Shown piece after piece: positions 8,351 through 21,300 of a stretch of DNA of 64,000 bases. Each line of letters opens with the position of its first letter. The stretch's first letter is position 1. The notes under the pieces were generated by a model. The model was not told where the DNA came from and ran no database searches. It was given only the letters and a program-made list of their open reading frames with translations. Origin of the DNA: Gimesia sp. (lineage in GTDB: Bacteria > Planctomycetota > Planctomycetia > Planctomycetales > Planctomycetaceae); the NCBI RefSeq assembly GCF_040219335.1, contig NZ_JAVJSQ010000031.1, forward strand, positions 372,001 to 436,000, read 5' to 3'. The translations under genes were made by a program, and so were the position numbers.

Positions 8351-9145
8351 TTACTTGCCAGTGAGTAATGCGGGCGCAACCGGGATCACTCCCAGGTCTG
8401 TCGTACCGGGTTTAATTTTAAGCTTGAAGCGTCCCCGTTTCCAATCATCCCGGGCGGCCAGATATCCTGCTTTTTCATGCCAGAGCTGGAACTCCCATTC
8501 GCCCACAGGCAGATTCTGAATCTGGAATCGTCCCGAATCATCTGAAGTCGCAAAGTAAGGATGACCCAGAGCCACCAGCCAGCCTTCCTGCCAGGGATGA
8601 ATGCTGCAGCTCATCCGTAGCGGGAGCTTCTCACCATGTTCAAACTGATGATCGAGTTTTTCTCCGGGAGGCAATAGTTGATTCAGGCTCATATTACGAT
8701 AAGCCTTCACCTGGAAGCCGTGCGCACAGAGATCTTTATTGACGGCCTGCAGTTTCTGGCGTTTAACCCACAGCCCCGCCACATGCGGCTGAAAGATGCA
8801 ACCTTTGTTTTCGATGGTGACCGACGCAGGAAGCTTGTCGTACGATGGATGAATCTGAGCTTCCTGCATACGGGATTCCCGCAGGTAGATAAACACATTC
8901 GCCAGCCCCCCGTCTTTCCCGGTAACCAGACTCTGATCGACAATCAGATCGTCGAATTTACCACAGATTTCCTGATCCCGGTTGATATCGAGTTTCGCGG
9001 GTGCCTGCCGCTCTCCGGTAAACTTAAACTGCCCGGTTAAGTTCCCCCATTCTGCAGCCTGCACCTGTTCCATAGCGTTTAACGCGAGACTCAACCCCAG
9101 CAGGCAGCCTGCAATGACCAGTTTTGTACGATTCAAGATCTTCAT
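8351..9145 (-). CDS. Secreted protein with carboxypeptidase-regulatory-like domain
   Basis: A 264-residue protein with a signal peptide (hydrophobic core IAGCLLGLSLALNAM, cleavage near AAEWG). The N-terminal half has the pattern DQEICGK, then LVTGKDGGLANVFIYLRE. This is typical of planctomycete exported proteins related to methylamine-utilisation-like or cupredoxin-like beta-sandwiches. The C-terminal part, SGRFQIQNLPVGEWEFQLWHEKAGYL, matches a carboxypeptidase regulatory-like (transthyretin-type) fold. It has several conserved Cys and His residues (CSIHPWQ, CIFQPHV) that could bind a metal. No catalytic machinery is seen. It is the first gene of a two-gene unit with the EEP gene. Confidence 0.7.
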   Translation of the reverse strand: MKILNRTKLVIAGCLLGLSLALNAMEQVQAAEWGNLTGQFKFTGERQAPAKLDINRDQEICGKFDDLIVDQSLVTGKDGGLANVFIYLRESRMQEAQIHPSYDKLPASVTIENKGCIFQPHVAGLWVKRQKLQAVNKDLCAHGFQVKAYRNMSLNQLLPPGEKLDHQFEHGEKLPLRMSCSIHPWQEGWLVALGHPYFATSDDSGRFQIQNLPVGEWEFQLWHEKAGYLAARDDWKRGRFKLKIKPGTTDLGVIPVAPALLTGK

Positions 9146-9272
9146 CTCCTCTCAAGCGGAAGGGGTCTGACAGTACCCCGAACGCGGCACCGGCGCACAG
9201 GGAACTCACACCTCATATCTTACCGCCGTGCCCGCCTGGAGGAAAGATGCGCCGACGGACTACTCCAGAAAT

Positions 9273-9314
9273 AAAAATGCCCCTCCGCAACAGTAATCTG
9301 CTGCAAAGGGGCAT
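9273..9314 (-). terminator. Terminator of the giant surface-protein gene
   Basis: On the minus strand a hairpin with outer stem ATGCCCC/GGGGCAT (9308-9314 with 9277-9283) and a partly paired inner stem is followed by TTTTTATTT. It lies about 50 bases past the stop codon of the giant gene. Confidence 0.75.
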
Positions 9315-9362
9315 ATCTCAAAGTTTCATTTCATTCCCTGAGGAACGATTGAAAACGGTTTT

Positions 9363-12300
9363 TTATAACAGAGGACCTTCCCAGTTAGTGAAGGCATCAT
9401 CCATCATGTCCTCGTCCAGTTGAGCATCACCGGCCAGATCCAGATCATCATCAGCATGAGCCAAGACCAGTTCCCGATCATCGATATCCTGGAATTCATT
9501 CTCAAAGTATTCTGAATCATACAGATCATCAACCAGACTGCCATCCAGAGTCTTCCGATCTACCAGCAGGTCCTGATCGTAGAGTGCAGGCTGAATCGCA
9601 TCGTAGGAGACGGTCTGCGAAAGACCACTCTCTTCGGTGCTTTCTTCTTTCACCGGTGCGATCACAGCTGGTGCAGCCAGGCTGACGGTGGATTCCGCAG
9701 CGAAGGTCTGAGCCGCTTCCGTACTCTGAATCAGCATCGGTTCAACAGGCTCTGAAGTCGGAGTACCGTTTGTACCGAAGATCGGGCTGGCAGATCCGCT
9801 GCCGGAACCACCGGATGCATTCGCATACGATTCGAGCAGCATTTTGACGTCCAGATCAGAGATTGTCTTACGGACCCCCGGATCGAGCGTGTCATTCATC
9901 AGATCATCACCAACGGCAGGATCTTCGATGTGCAGACCTGTTGGATCCAGTTCGACGGTGAAGTCAGAACCGACGAATGTCAGCCCACCCATACCATCGT
10001 CATTGACCAGATTATTGAATCCGCTGTAGTAGCGGGTGAACCCGAGAACGTGTCCGATTTCGTGCAGCAGCACGGTAAACAGGTCGTAGCTGCCCCCGGT
10101 TGGTGCATCGGTAACATCGACGTGCCAGCCTAAGCCGTTGGCATCGTTGTCAATCACCACCCGACCGGCAACTGGAACACCGTCAACGTTGTACTCGGTT
10201 GTCTGACCAGACCCCAGCTGGGCAGTACCGAAGTCCTGAACGATGATCTGAACTTCCAGAGGCTCATCCAGTCCCAATGCTGCTTCCCAGGTATTTACGG
10301 CCGCTTCCACAACTTCGTCGATGGTGTCATCACCACTGTTGACTTCCAGTTGGGTTCCGATCCACTTCTGACCGAAGTTGGTCGGGAAGATCACTTCCGA
10401 GTTTCCGCCCTTCCGCTTGTTGTAGTTCGATGCCAGGTAAGTCAGGTCACGATAGTCGACCCGACCACTCTTATCGAAGTCCAATGCCGCGGCAAAGCTG
10501 GAAGAGGCGTTGATCACACTCTGGTTATAAGCAGAAGTGAAGAAGACCAGGTCCTTGAAATCAATCGAATTACTGTTGTTGATATCATAGATCACAGGAT
10601 ACAGATCGGTTTCAGGCAGAGCCCCGACAGTCACAACAGCTTCACCAACACCAGAGATGTTGATTTCGGAGTTCTGGATATCCAGTCCCAGAGACAGCGG
10701 TTCCAGAGTCAGATCGGTGGGGTCTACTTCAACCTGGTCACCTGCCAGAGACTCGAACTTGATTCGAGCCAGCAGAGCGTAACCGGAACCACCGACGTTT
10801 GCCTGGTTAGTGCTACCGCCCAGGTTGCGAACAACGCCGGCTTCATCGTCGATAATCACAGTCCGGTTGAAGTTGAAGTTGGAACCGAATTCGACTGAAG
10901 TCGCTGAGAAGTAAGCAGTGTTATAAGCGATGTTCGTCAGCACATCGGAAATTCCGAAACCGCTGGCAGTATCGACCCAGACTTCAACCCAGAATGAATC
11001 CCATTCATCGAGCCAGTCAGCATTGCCCGGCAGGGCAAAGGTATGTCCATTACTGGAGACAACGGTCCGGTCTTTGACCACCGAAATCTGAATATTGGTC
11101 TGTTCGTCAACGACGCTTGAATCACCGCCGGTACCAAACAGCGGAGCTGCTGGTGGATCTTTCAGTTCGACGGCACCGATATCGGTAATCGGGACGGAAT
11201 CATTGTCGCCATCAACCGGACGGGGTTCGCCACGCTGATCGACCAGTGGGGCACCGTTATTCCGACCGGCGTCAATCGCCGCACTGCCGAACAGCAGTGT
11301 GTGAGTCCGGGTAGGACCACCATTATCCAGCAGGATTCCCAGCTTAGGATCAACGGGGGAGAGCAGTGAACCGATAATGTTTCCATTCACAGCATCGGTC
11401 AGTCCGGTGGCTCCTCCAATGTCGCCGACCAGGTTATTGAAGCTGGTGGCAGAGTCGTAGACACCGCCCAGATCGGGATTCCCCTGTGCTCCACTGTTAC
11501 CAGCGACGATTGTGTTGACCAGGGTTACGAAACCGCCGGCACTGTTGGAAATACCACCACCGGTCTGGTCAGCAGTATTATCGGTCAGCGTGTTGTTAAC
11601 GACTGTCAGAGTTCCCTCGTTCAGGATCGCACCACCACGTGAACCGGAATGGTTGGCCGAGAAGGTCGTGTTGGTTGAAATAACAGTCCCTTCATTAAAG
11701 ATCGCACCACCACGGCTGCCTGACTCGTTCAAGTAGAACAGAGACTGAGAAACATCCAATGTGGCACCAGAGGCAACATAGACAGCACCGGCACGAGCAT
11801 CGGATGTATTAGCTTCGAAGGTTGTGCGAGACACAGTTGCCGTATTCGTATACTGATAAATCGCACCACCCTGGAATCCAGCATGGTTGTTGATGAACAA
11901 GGCATCGGAGATATCCAGGCTGGAGGCACTCACGATTGCACCACCCAGGAAGTCCGAGTTATTGTCACGGAAGATGATCTGATTCAGTGTGGTCGGCCCC
12001 TGAGCCAGGAGTGCACCACCATCATCGGCATCACCGTTCCGCAGTTCCATATTGGACAGGTTCAGCGTGACACCACCCGAAGTTTCGAAGATGCGATCCA
12101 GCTGATGGGCATCAATGATTGTGGTTCCCGATCCCTGACCGAAGATATTTACTGATTCAGAAATATCGAAGTCACCAGTGGCATTATTGTTTTCACCAGC
12201 CCCTGCGATTGAGATATCGTAAATTCCCGGCAGCAGGATAATGTTATCCACACCCGGTGTGGCATTGGCATCGTTGATGGCTTCACGCAGTGAGGTCAGG

Positions 12301-15300
12301 CCATCACCAGCATCGACAATATCGTCTGTCGTGTCGACTACGATCCCGTTGTCTACGATAGTACCGACTCCAACTCCATCCAGAACATTCGCGTTCAACG
12401 GAGGATTAAAGGTATCATCGATTTCAACAGTGAAGTATTCATTAGGCTCGGTCAGAGCATCGTTATTCACAACGACGTCGAATGTCACTTCAGTCATCCC
12501 AGCTGGAATCACCAGTCCGTTAATGGCATTGGCCACATAGTCGCTACCGGCCAGAGCTGTACCATCGACAGTTGTAATATCAAAAGTAACATCTGCACTG
12601 GTCGCCTGCGATACCGTCACAGTAAATGTGAATGTGGTTGTTGGTCCTCCGTCGTAGTCTTCCGTCAGAGTAACATCACTGATCGACAGCAGGGCAAAGT
12701 CATCATTTTCGATGGTTCCGATACCGGTCGCATCGGCGATGGTAGCATTGCTGCTGGCATTCGACAGATTCACACTGAAGGTTTCATCTGATTCAATCGT
12801 GCTGTCACCATTTACGACAACCGTAATGGTCTTTTCCGTTTCTCCCGGATTGAAAGTAATCGTCTGTGGCAGGAGTTGGACATAGTCCGAATCTGCCAGA
12901 GTTGCGGAGATGTCAGCCGTTTCCAGATCGACCGTTACTACGCCGGCGACAGGAGTCAACAGCGAAACGGTAAAGTTGAAGTTGGTTGTCGTTCCAACCG
13001 GACCTTCGTCCAGCGTTACATCGTCGATGGAGATCGAAGCCTCATCGTTCAGGATCGTCCCCAATCCCTGATCATCTGCAATGGCTGCCCCCTGGGCATT
13101 GAACAGATTGACGAAGAAGGTTTCGTGATCTTCGACAAGCGTGTCACCATTGACAATCACCCGAACTACCTGGGTCGTTTCTCCAGCAGAGAAGGTCACC
13201 CGACCGGTTGTGAAGGCATAGTCGATACCGGCAACTGCAGTTCCGTTGGACGTTTCAAAGTCGACGGTCACTTCATCTACATTCGCATTCGACAGCGAGA
13301 CCACAAATTCAAACTCGGTCGTACCGGCATTCGTTTCAACCTGGCTGACATCAGTGATGCTGATCGTCGGAGTGACGATTTCGAAAGCACCGATATCACT
13401 GGTTGTGTCTGTCGGACGCAGAGCACCACGCTGATCGATAGTCACACCGTCAGTGTTGTCACCCGCATCAATGGCCAGACTGCCTGGCAGCAGAGCGTGG
13501 GTGAATGTGGGGCCGCCATTGTCCTGCAGCGGACTCAGGAACGGATCGATGTGTTGGGCGTTCGACCCGACAATATCATCGTTGAACCCGTTAATAAAGC
13601 CGACTGCAGTACCGCGGGTACCAATCAGGTTGTGTCCCTCAGAGGTGAAGGAACCTTCAACATCATCTCCGCTCAACAGCGAATCGTTTCCGGCGATGAT
13701 CGTGTTTTTGACATCGACGGATGCGGTTGCTGCAACAGAGTAGACACCACCGCCTGAACCTTCAGTCGTGTTGTTGTAGATAGTGGTATTGTTGATGGTC
13801 AGCTCACCAGTGTTGTGAATACCACCGCCTTCTTTACCGGCTTCGTTTCCGGAGATGGTCACGTTAGACAGTTCAATCGTATCTTCGTTCAGCAGACCAC
13901 CACCACGGGTTCCGGCAAAGTTGTTGGAAATCGTGCTGTTGGTAATCGATACGTCGCCCGCTTCCACAATTTGAGGCTGGCCAGTCACAGAAATTGTGTA
14001 CTGCCCCAGACTGCCGTAGTCTGAGTAACCTGTTCCCAGTACGTCACCTTCACCAGTCCCTTCGATAGACACGTAGTAGGTGCCTGCTGCCAGTCCGGTG
14101 AATGAGGCATTCAGAGCGCCAGTGGGGTTACTCGTTGCAATTTGGGTGCCGCTGGAATCATAAAGGGTGGCAAGAATGTCCAGGTTGGGGCTCTCAAAGA
14201 ATGGATCGATGGTGACATCACCACCCGTGGTTGAGAACTCGAAATAGTCCACATCGGTGTTTCGCTCGACGATTCCGGAAGCGGAACCATTGACGATAAC
14301 GGACGCAAAACCAATCGTACTGGCGTGATCATCGGCCCGGTAACCAAATCCGTTCTGAGTTGTAATGATACTCAGGTCGTCTTCGCTGTTGTTGGCATCG
14401 TTGTACTCACCCTGGCTCCATTGAACCAGGTTCTGGTAATAACCAACGCCCATGATCGGAGCCCAGCCGTTTGCACCACTGCCATGACCATCGTAGTACT
14501 CCAGGGTTGATGTACCATCGTGGACCAACCCGAGAGTATGTCCGACTTCGTGGCTGACAGCCTCGGAAACACCAATCAGACCTGTGTTAAACACATAAGT
14601 TGGAGTATCGACGTTGTCGTTGAAGGAACCAACATAAGCCACGCCCCCGGCATTGCTGTACCAGGTGTTCGCACCAATCACAACACGGATACCCCAGCGG
14701 GTATCGGATGCATCGGTTCTGATCAGATCGCTGACGGGTGGCTCTGCGGTCGTCACATTGACATTGAACGGTGCAAAGTCTTCAACTACCCGCAGCCAGG
14801 TACGCTGAATCACTTCGATTTCAGCCAGGCTGAATGTACTGGTATCGCCATCAGTATCATAAGCAGGTGTGACAATGGTACCAAATGCGGAATTCCACTG
14901 GGTTCCCGTTGTCGTATGGCCATTGAAATCGAGATAAATCGTGTGGCTGGCCCCGGGCAGCGAACTCAGATTAAAAGTATCCGCAACGGGGAACGGAGGA
15001 ACTTCGCTCAAGAGAGCAGTTTCTGCATCACCATAATCGTAGTTAGGAAGAACAGTTTCCACATATCCATCATTATAGACCGGATAATCTCCATCAGGTT
15101 CCTGATCTGGATCAGATCCTACGATCCCATTGTTGACGGCAGGCACATTTACTCCGTCACCACCTTCACCATTCCCCACAGCAGCCTGATCCGAAACGAA
15201 GACACCACCACCGGCGACAGTTGCAGTATTGCTGTCGATCGTCGTGTCATTTACCTGCAGGGTTCCACCTGTGGAGTTGTAGATACCACCACCGTTTTCA

Positions 15301-18300
15301 GCATCGTTGAAAGAAATCTCACTCAAGTCGATGTTGATGGTACCGGGATCGTTATTAAAGATGGCACCACCATCGGCGATCGCTGTGTTGTTGTGGAAGA
15401 AGCTGTCCGTCATGATCACGCTACCATTGTTGAACAGTGCTCCACCACGGTTCGCCAGGCTGTCCTTAATTTCGACATCATCCAGAGTCAGATTACCGAA
15501 GTTCAGGATGGCACCGCCGTCTTCGACCCGGGTGACATCACCATTAACGAGCGTGACCCCGCGAATCGAAACGTTGACACCTGCGAAGATCTCGAAGATT
15601 CGATCCAGGTAATCTGCATCAATCACAGTTTTGCCCGAACCGGCACCGATGATCGTCAGGTCATCGGTAATATCGAGGTCGCCCCAGTAGGCGTTGTCTT
15701 CACCCTGACCGAACAGCGAGAGGGTATAGACTCCGGTTCCCAACAGAATTGTGTCAGCACCAGCACGCGTGTTGGATTCAATAATAGCTGCCCGCAGAGT
15801 ACTCTGCCCGTTGACATCAACGCTCACGCCATCACCGGGGTTCGCATCGACTGAGTCCCCGAAGCCGGTTACGATGTAACCAGACTCGAAAGCCCCGATA
15901 TCCACGATGAGTGAACCATTGCCGTCCCCGTCAAACAGGCGGGCGAAACCCCGCTGGTCATCGGTGGGAGCGTAGAAGTTATTACCTGCATCGCGGGCCA
16001 GACTTCCGCCGAGCAGCTCGTGAGTAAAGGTCGCACCGCCGTTATCCTGCAGTGCTCCCAATCCCGGGCTGACCGGAGTCGCGAAGGTACCCACAATGTC
16101 ACCGTCAACGCCATCGGTGAAGCCGGTTGAAATACCGCCGACACCAATCAGGTTGTTGCCGCGTGAATCAAAGTCGCCTGTCACATCCGGACCGGGTGAA
16201 GTTGTCGAATTACCGGCAACGATGGTATTCGCCACAGTCATATAACCATCGACGGCATTGAAGATACCACCGCCGGAGATCGAGGAGTTATTGAAGATCG
16301 TCGCGTTGGTGACTTCGATACTGCCTTCATCACTGTTGAAGATACCGCCACCATTGTTACCAGCTTCGTTGCCCGAAATCGTGGCGTTCACAACGCTGGA
16401 CGCTTCGAAAGAGTTGTTATACAGACCACCGCCATCACCGGCAGCAACGTTGTTGGAAACAGTGCTGTCGAACAGGTTCAGTTGTGCGACATCATCGTTA
16501 TAGATACCGGCACCATTCAGAGCTCGGTTTCCGTCAACGGTCGTCCGCTGAACGTTAACCACGGCACTCGAAGTGTTGTAGATACCACCACCGTCGCTGC
16601 TGGCAGTATTCTGCACGATGTCCGACAGATCCAGATTCACAACGCCCAGTTCCTGGTTGTAGATACCAGCACCGGACACAGCGACGTTGTTGATGAAGGA
16701 GCTCTGGCTGATCGAAACCGCTCCTTCTTCCTGATCGTTATAGAGACCACCACCAAACTGCTGGGCTTCACTGTCGCGAACGGTGGTACCGCTCAGGATC
16801 AGGGAGACACCGAAGTTGGCAATCGCACCACCATCACGATCAGCTGAGTTATCATCGAAGAAACCATCTGTGATTGTCACTTCACCAGCGGTCGCATTGT
16901 ACAGACCACCCCCGTCAAGGTGAGCGGTGTTCGTCAGGATTGAGACATCCGTCAGTGTTGCGATACCGCCGTCGTTGTAGATACCGCCACCACCCAGAGT
17001 GGTTGTGTTTCCGGAAACGGTTGTCCGGGATACGGTCAGAGATGCCGCTTCTTCATTGAAGATACCACCACCCTGATTCGCGGTATTATTATTGACCTTA
17101 CTATCATTGATGGTCAGGCTGGCCAGATCGTTGTTATAGATACCACCACCGTCCAGTGTCGCCGTGTTTCCGGAGATGTCACTACGGGTAATGCCAATTG
17201 TGGCCTGCAGGTCATTATAGAGACCTGCACCATCGCCACTGGCTGTGTTGCCGGTTACTGCAGAATCGACAATCGTGACCTGTGACTGATCGTTGTTGTA
17301 GATACCACCACCGTCAACGGCGCTGTTACCCGAGACCTGACTGTTGGAGAGATTCAAAGTCCCCTGCTGTCCCAGTTCTCCGTTCAGGATACCACCACCG
17401 TTGAATTCAGCGGTGTTACCTTCGACAGAAGTATTCACGAGCGAGACGGTACCGATGTTACGAATACCACCACCGCTGGTTCCGACAGCATTACCGCCGG
17501 TGACCGTCAATCCGTGCAATGTCAGATCGGCATCGGTGAAGACATCGAAGACACGATCGTCCAGCCCGGTAGCATCAATAATGGTCTGTCCGTTGCCAGC
17601 TCCCAGAATAGTCAATGTACCACTGGTATCGGTCACGTCCAGGTCGCCTGTGAAGGCATTGTTTTCACCTGCACCTGTCAGCGTCAGAGCATAGGTTCCG
17701 GATCCCAGAATGATCAGCGAGTCACCTGCCAGAGCATTGGCTTCCATGATCGCGGCACGCAGGGTGATATTTCCGTCTGCATCCGCGGCGATTCCATCGC
17801 CAAGGTTGGCATCAACGGTATCCAGGTCGCTGTTGACGAAGAAGGTTCCGAATTCAACAGCACCGATGTCTACGGCTGATCCCAGCACCCGCTGTGAACC
17901 GCGCTGTTCCAGGGCATCGATATCAGTGTTGATACCGGAGTTGATGGCGACACTTCCCAGCAACAGGGCATGGGTCAGAGTCGGTCCGCCGTTATCGGCC
18001 AGATTGGAATCCAGCACGACCGTCGGATCAATGACACCCTGGATGTCCAAGGCTCCCAGTCCGGTCGCAGTTCCGACCACACCGACCAGGTTTCCACCCA
18101 GGCTGTTATAGGCTCCCTGCAGGTCGGCATCACTGGCAGCGGTGTTGTCCAGAATCAGATCGTTCTGCAGAATTGCAGTTCCGGTGTTCGAGATTGCACC
18201 ACCAGTGGTTCCTGCATCGTTTTGAGTCATCGTGTTATTCACGGCACTCAATGTTGCGGTGTTACGAATTGCACCACCGCTGCGGTCAGCCTGGTTGCCT

Positions 18301-21300
18301 GAGAATGTGCTGTTAGAGAGCTCTACATCACCGGCTGCCGCATTGAAGAGGGCACCACCATCACGTTCTGTGGTGTTTCCATACAGAGTACTGCGAGAAA
18401 TCTGTAGTGAACCGGTATTGCGGATACCACCACCGCTACCGCCGGCACTGTTATTGGAAATCGTACTGTCGACGATGATCATCACCCCGGTATTGTTGAT
18501 ACCGCCGGCACTGTCTTCAGAGACGTTTCCGGTTACTTCAACATGAGACAGCGTTGTTGTACCACTGTTGCGGATACCAGCACCGTCGGCACTACCGGTC
18601 AATGCACCGTTCGTGATTGTCAGATTTTCGAGGTTCAGCGTAACGCCGGCGAATACCTGGAAGATACGATCCAGGGCTCCTGCATCGATCACGGTGACTC
18701 CGACTCCCTGACCGCGAATGGTCAGATTGTCCCGGATGTCGAGGTCGCCTGTCGCTGACAGATCTTCATCGAAACCAGCGATGCTCAGCACGTAAGTACC
18801 AGCGGCCAGGTCGATGATATTCGAACCAGCCAGGGCATTAGCTTCCTGAATCGCTGCACGCAGTGTCTGGGTACCTGTGGTACCATCACCGACGATCCCG
18901 TCACCAGCAAGGGAATCAACACCATCCGTAAAGACGGGGGTTCCACTTGTCAGGTCGATGGTATCGCTGGCAATCCAGGTTTCCGACGCGTCATCCAGCA
19001 TCGGATCGAGCGTCGTGATGCTGCGGATGTTGGAACCCTCAGCAACCAGGGTCAGTGTGTAATTACCGTAAATACCAGTCACTGAACCGAGGTCAATCTG
19101 GTACTGGCTGCCACTTAAAGGTGTCACGGTCAGTCCGGCCAGCGACACATCCTGTCCGTCCAGTTTCAGGCTGAAATCGGAGATGTCAACACCGGAAACT
19201 GCTTCATCGAAGGTGACTGTCACCACCCCGGCATTGGTAACCAGAATCGGCGGGAGATCTTCAATGGTTGCGACCGGGCCAATACCGCCGGTACGCCAGC
19301 TGTCGGAAGCAACAGCGGTAAATTTATTTCCAGCCAGGTCTTCAATCGTACCGTCGGCCAGCAGATTCAGAACGTAATCTCCATCTTGTGTCGTCACGGT
19401 GCTTAAATCGATCTGGTAGGTCGACCCGTTAAGCGGTGTCACAGACAGAGAAGCTAATGAAATTGGGACCTGACCGCTGCCATCGTCGAGCAACAGTTCA
19501 AAGTCGCTGATATCGACACCGGTTACATCTTCTGAGAAGTTGATTGTCACGACGCCTACAGCGGAACCGGAAGGACGTGGATCCGGAGTAATGTCCTGGA
19601 TACCAGCCGTCGGAGCGATGACTTCAACACCTTTCTGCCAGGTCTCGGAAGCAGGTCCGGAAGCTTCGTTACCGGCGATATCCTGAACGGCAGATCCTTC
19701 GGAGTGATACGTCAGGGTGTAGATACCGTTGTCATCAGCCAGCGTTCCCAGCACGATATTGTACTGCGAAGCGGTCACGGGAACCAAAGTCGCTGAAGTG
19801 GTCGAGAGATCGATTACATTGCCAGCGGGATCAGTCAGTGTAAAATCGGACAAGGCCAGTCCGGTTACATCTTCTGAGAAATTCAGAGTGACAGTAAAAC
19901 CAGGATCGGTCCCTGATGGCACCGGATCTGTAACATTCACAAACTGAGCGATCGGAGACAGCGTATCGTTCAGCCAGGTGTCACTTGCGTTGGCAGCCAG
20001 ATCGTTACCAGCCAGGTCGGTAATGGATGAGCCTGCCGCATTCAGAGTCAATACATAGTCACCAGACAGACTGGTGACTTTGCTGATATCCAGAATGAAC
20101 TGGCTACCGGTAACCTGGGTCAATGTAGCAGGTGTGGATGCCAGGTTGATTGGTGTTCCCCCATCAACAGTGATGGTGAAATCGCTCAGGTCAACTCCCT
20201 GCACATCCTCAGAGAAGTTGATCACGACTTCGCCAGCCGCTTCGCTTCGCGGATCGGGTGAAACATCAACGATGTCTGCTGTCGGAGCCGTCGTGTCGAC
20301 GGTGAAGCGTTCAACATCCCCGAACATCAGGAAGTTGGCGGGCGAATTGCCGGTGATGGGTGAAGCAGGACTGATGTATTTCGCATCCGTAATAGTCCCG
20401 TTATTGACCAGTTGCAGCTGATATTCACCTTGCACTCCGGTTACCGAACTGAGATCCAGGGCAAAGGTCCGGGAAGTAAGCTGAGTCAGCATGGAAGCAT
20501 TCAGGGCTACAGCCACATTGTCCCGCAACAGGACAAAATCGCTGATATCAACGCCATTTACATCTTCTGTGAAGGAGATGATCAACGGATCGGTAATCGC
20601 CCCTGTCGTCGGGTCAGGAACGGCAACAGAAATATCTGCCGTCAGGAATGTTCTCGTATTCGGTACCAGGAAGCTGTCATCATTCGGAATCCAGGCATCC
20701 CAACCGAAGCTGAGTTCCCCAAAAATTGTTCCCGGCCGATTGATCTGGCTCAGGAAGGAATCCCCGGACTGGAAACCATTGCCGACACCATCAAATCCCT
20801 GAGCAATACGGAAGGTACTGACCCCCATCCCGGGATACAGGAAGGCGCCCGTATCATTAAAAGACCAGGTTCCGAAGTTGGAGATCACATCACCCAGGAT
20901 CGCTCCTTCGGTACTACGCAAAGTGAAGTTGAAGGCATCGACCACATCAATGTAGAACACACCGTTGACCGGACTCATATCTCGATAGAATCCGTCGACC
21001 TCATTCGAAAAGACTCCCGTAATTTCAACCACGCTGCCTGAAGTTAAACCGTGTGCCGTGGCCGTAGTTACCTGGATCGGGCCGCCGGGCGAGGTCAGGA
21101 AGGCAGTCGCAACAGTTCCGACGGCCGTAGGTGCTTCGTTAGGAGCACTGAATGGCGCCAGATTGGTACGCGAACCGACACGCTGGGCATTACGCCGGCG
21201 GGTGGCCGAGTTAAAGGGCCCATCGGGGTTCGGAGCAGGTGAACCATTATTGAGCCTTGATTTAAAGACCGGCTCGGAGTTGTTATAGAAACCACCAACA

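Noticed and set aside
14520-15854. 444-codon plus-strand frame opposite the giant gene
   Set aside because: The minus strand encodes the peptidase and beta-helix modules here; many such mirror frames arise along the giant gene because of its repeated Gly/Asn/Thr codons.
11160-18960. Regularly spaced DNA repeats that could suggest a CRISPR-like array
   Set aside because: Spacing is irregular and the repeats encode GGGIYN coils in one open frame; there are no cas genes nearby.
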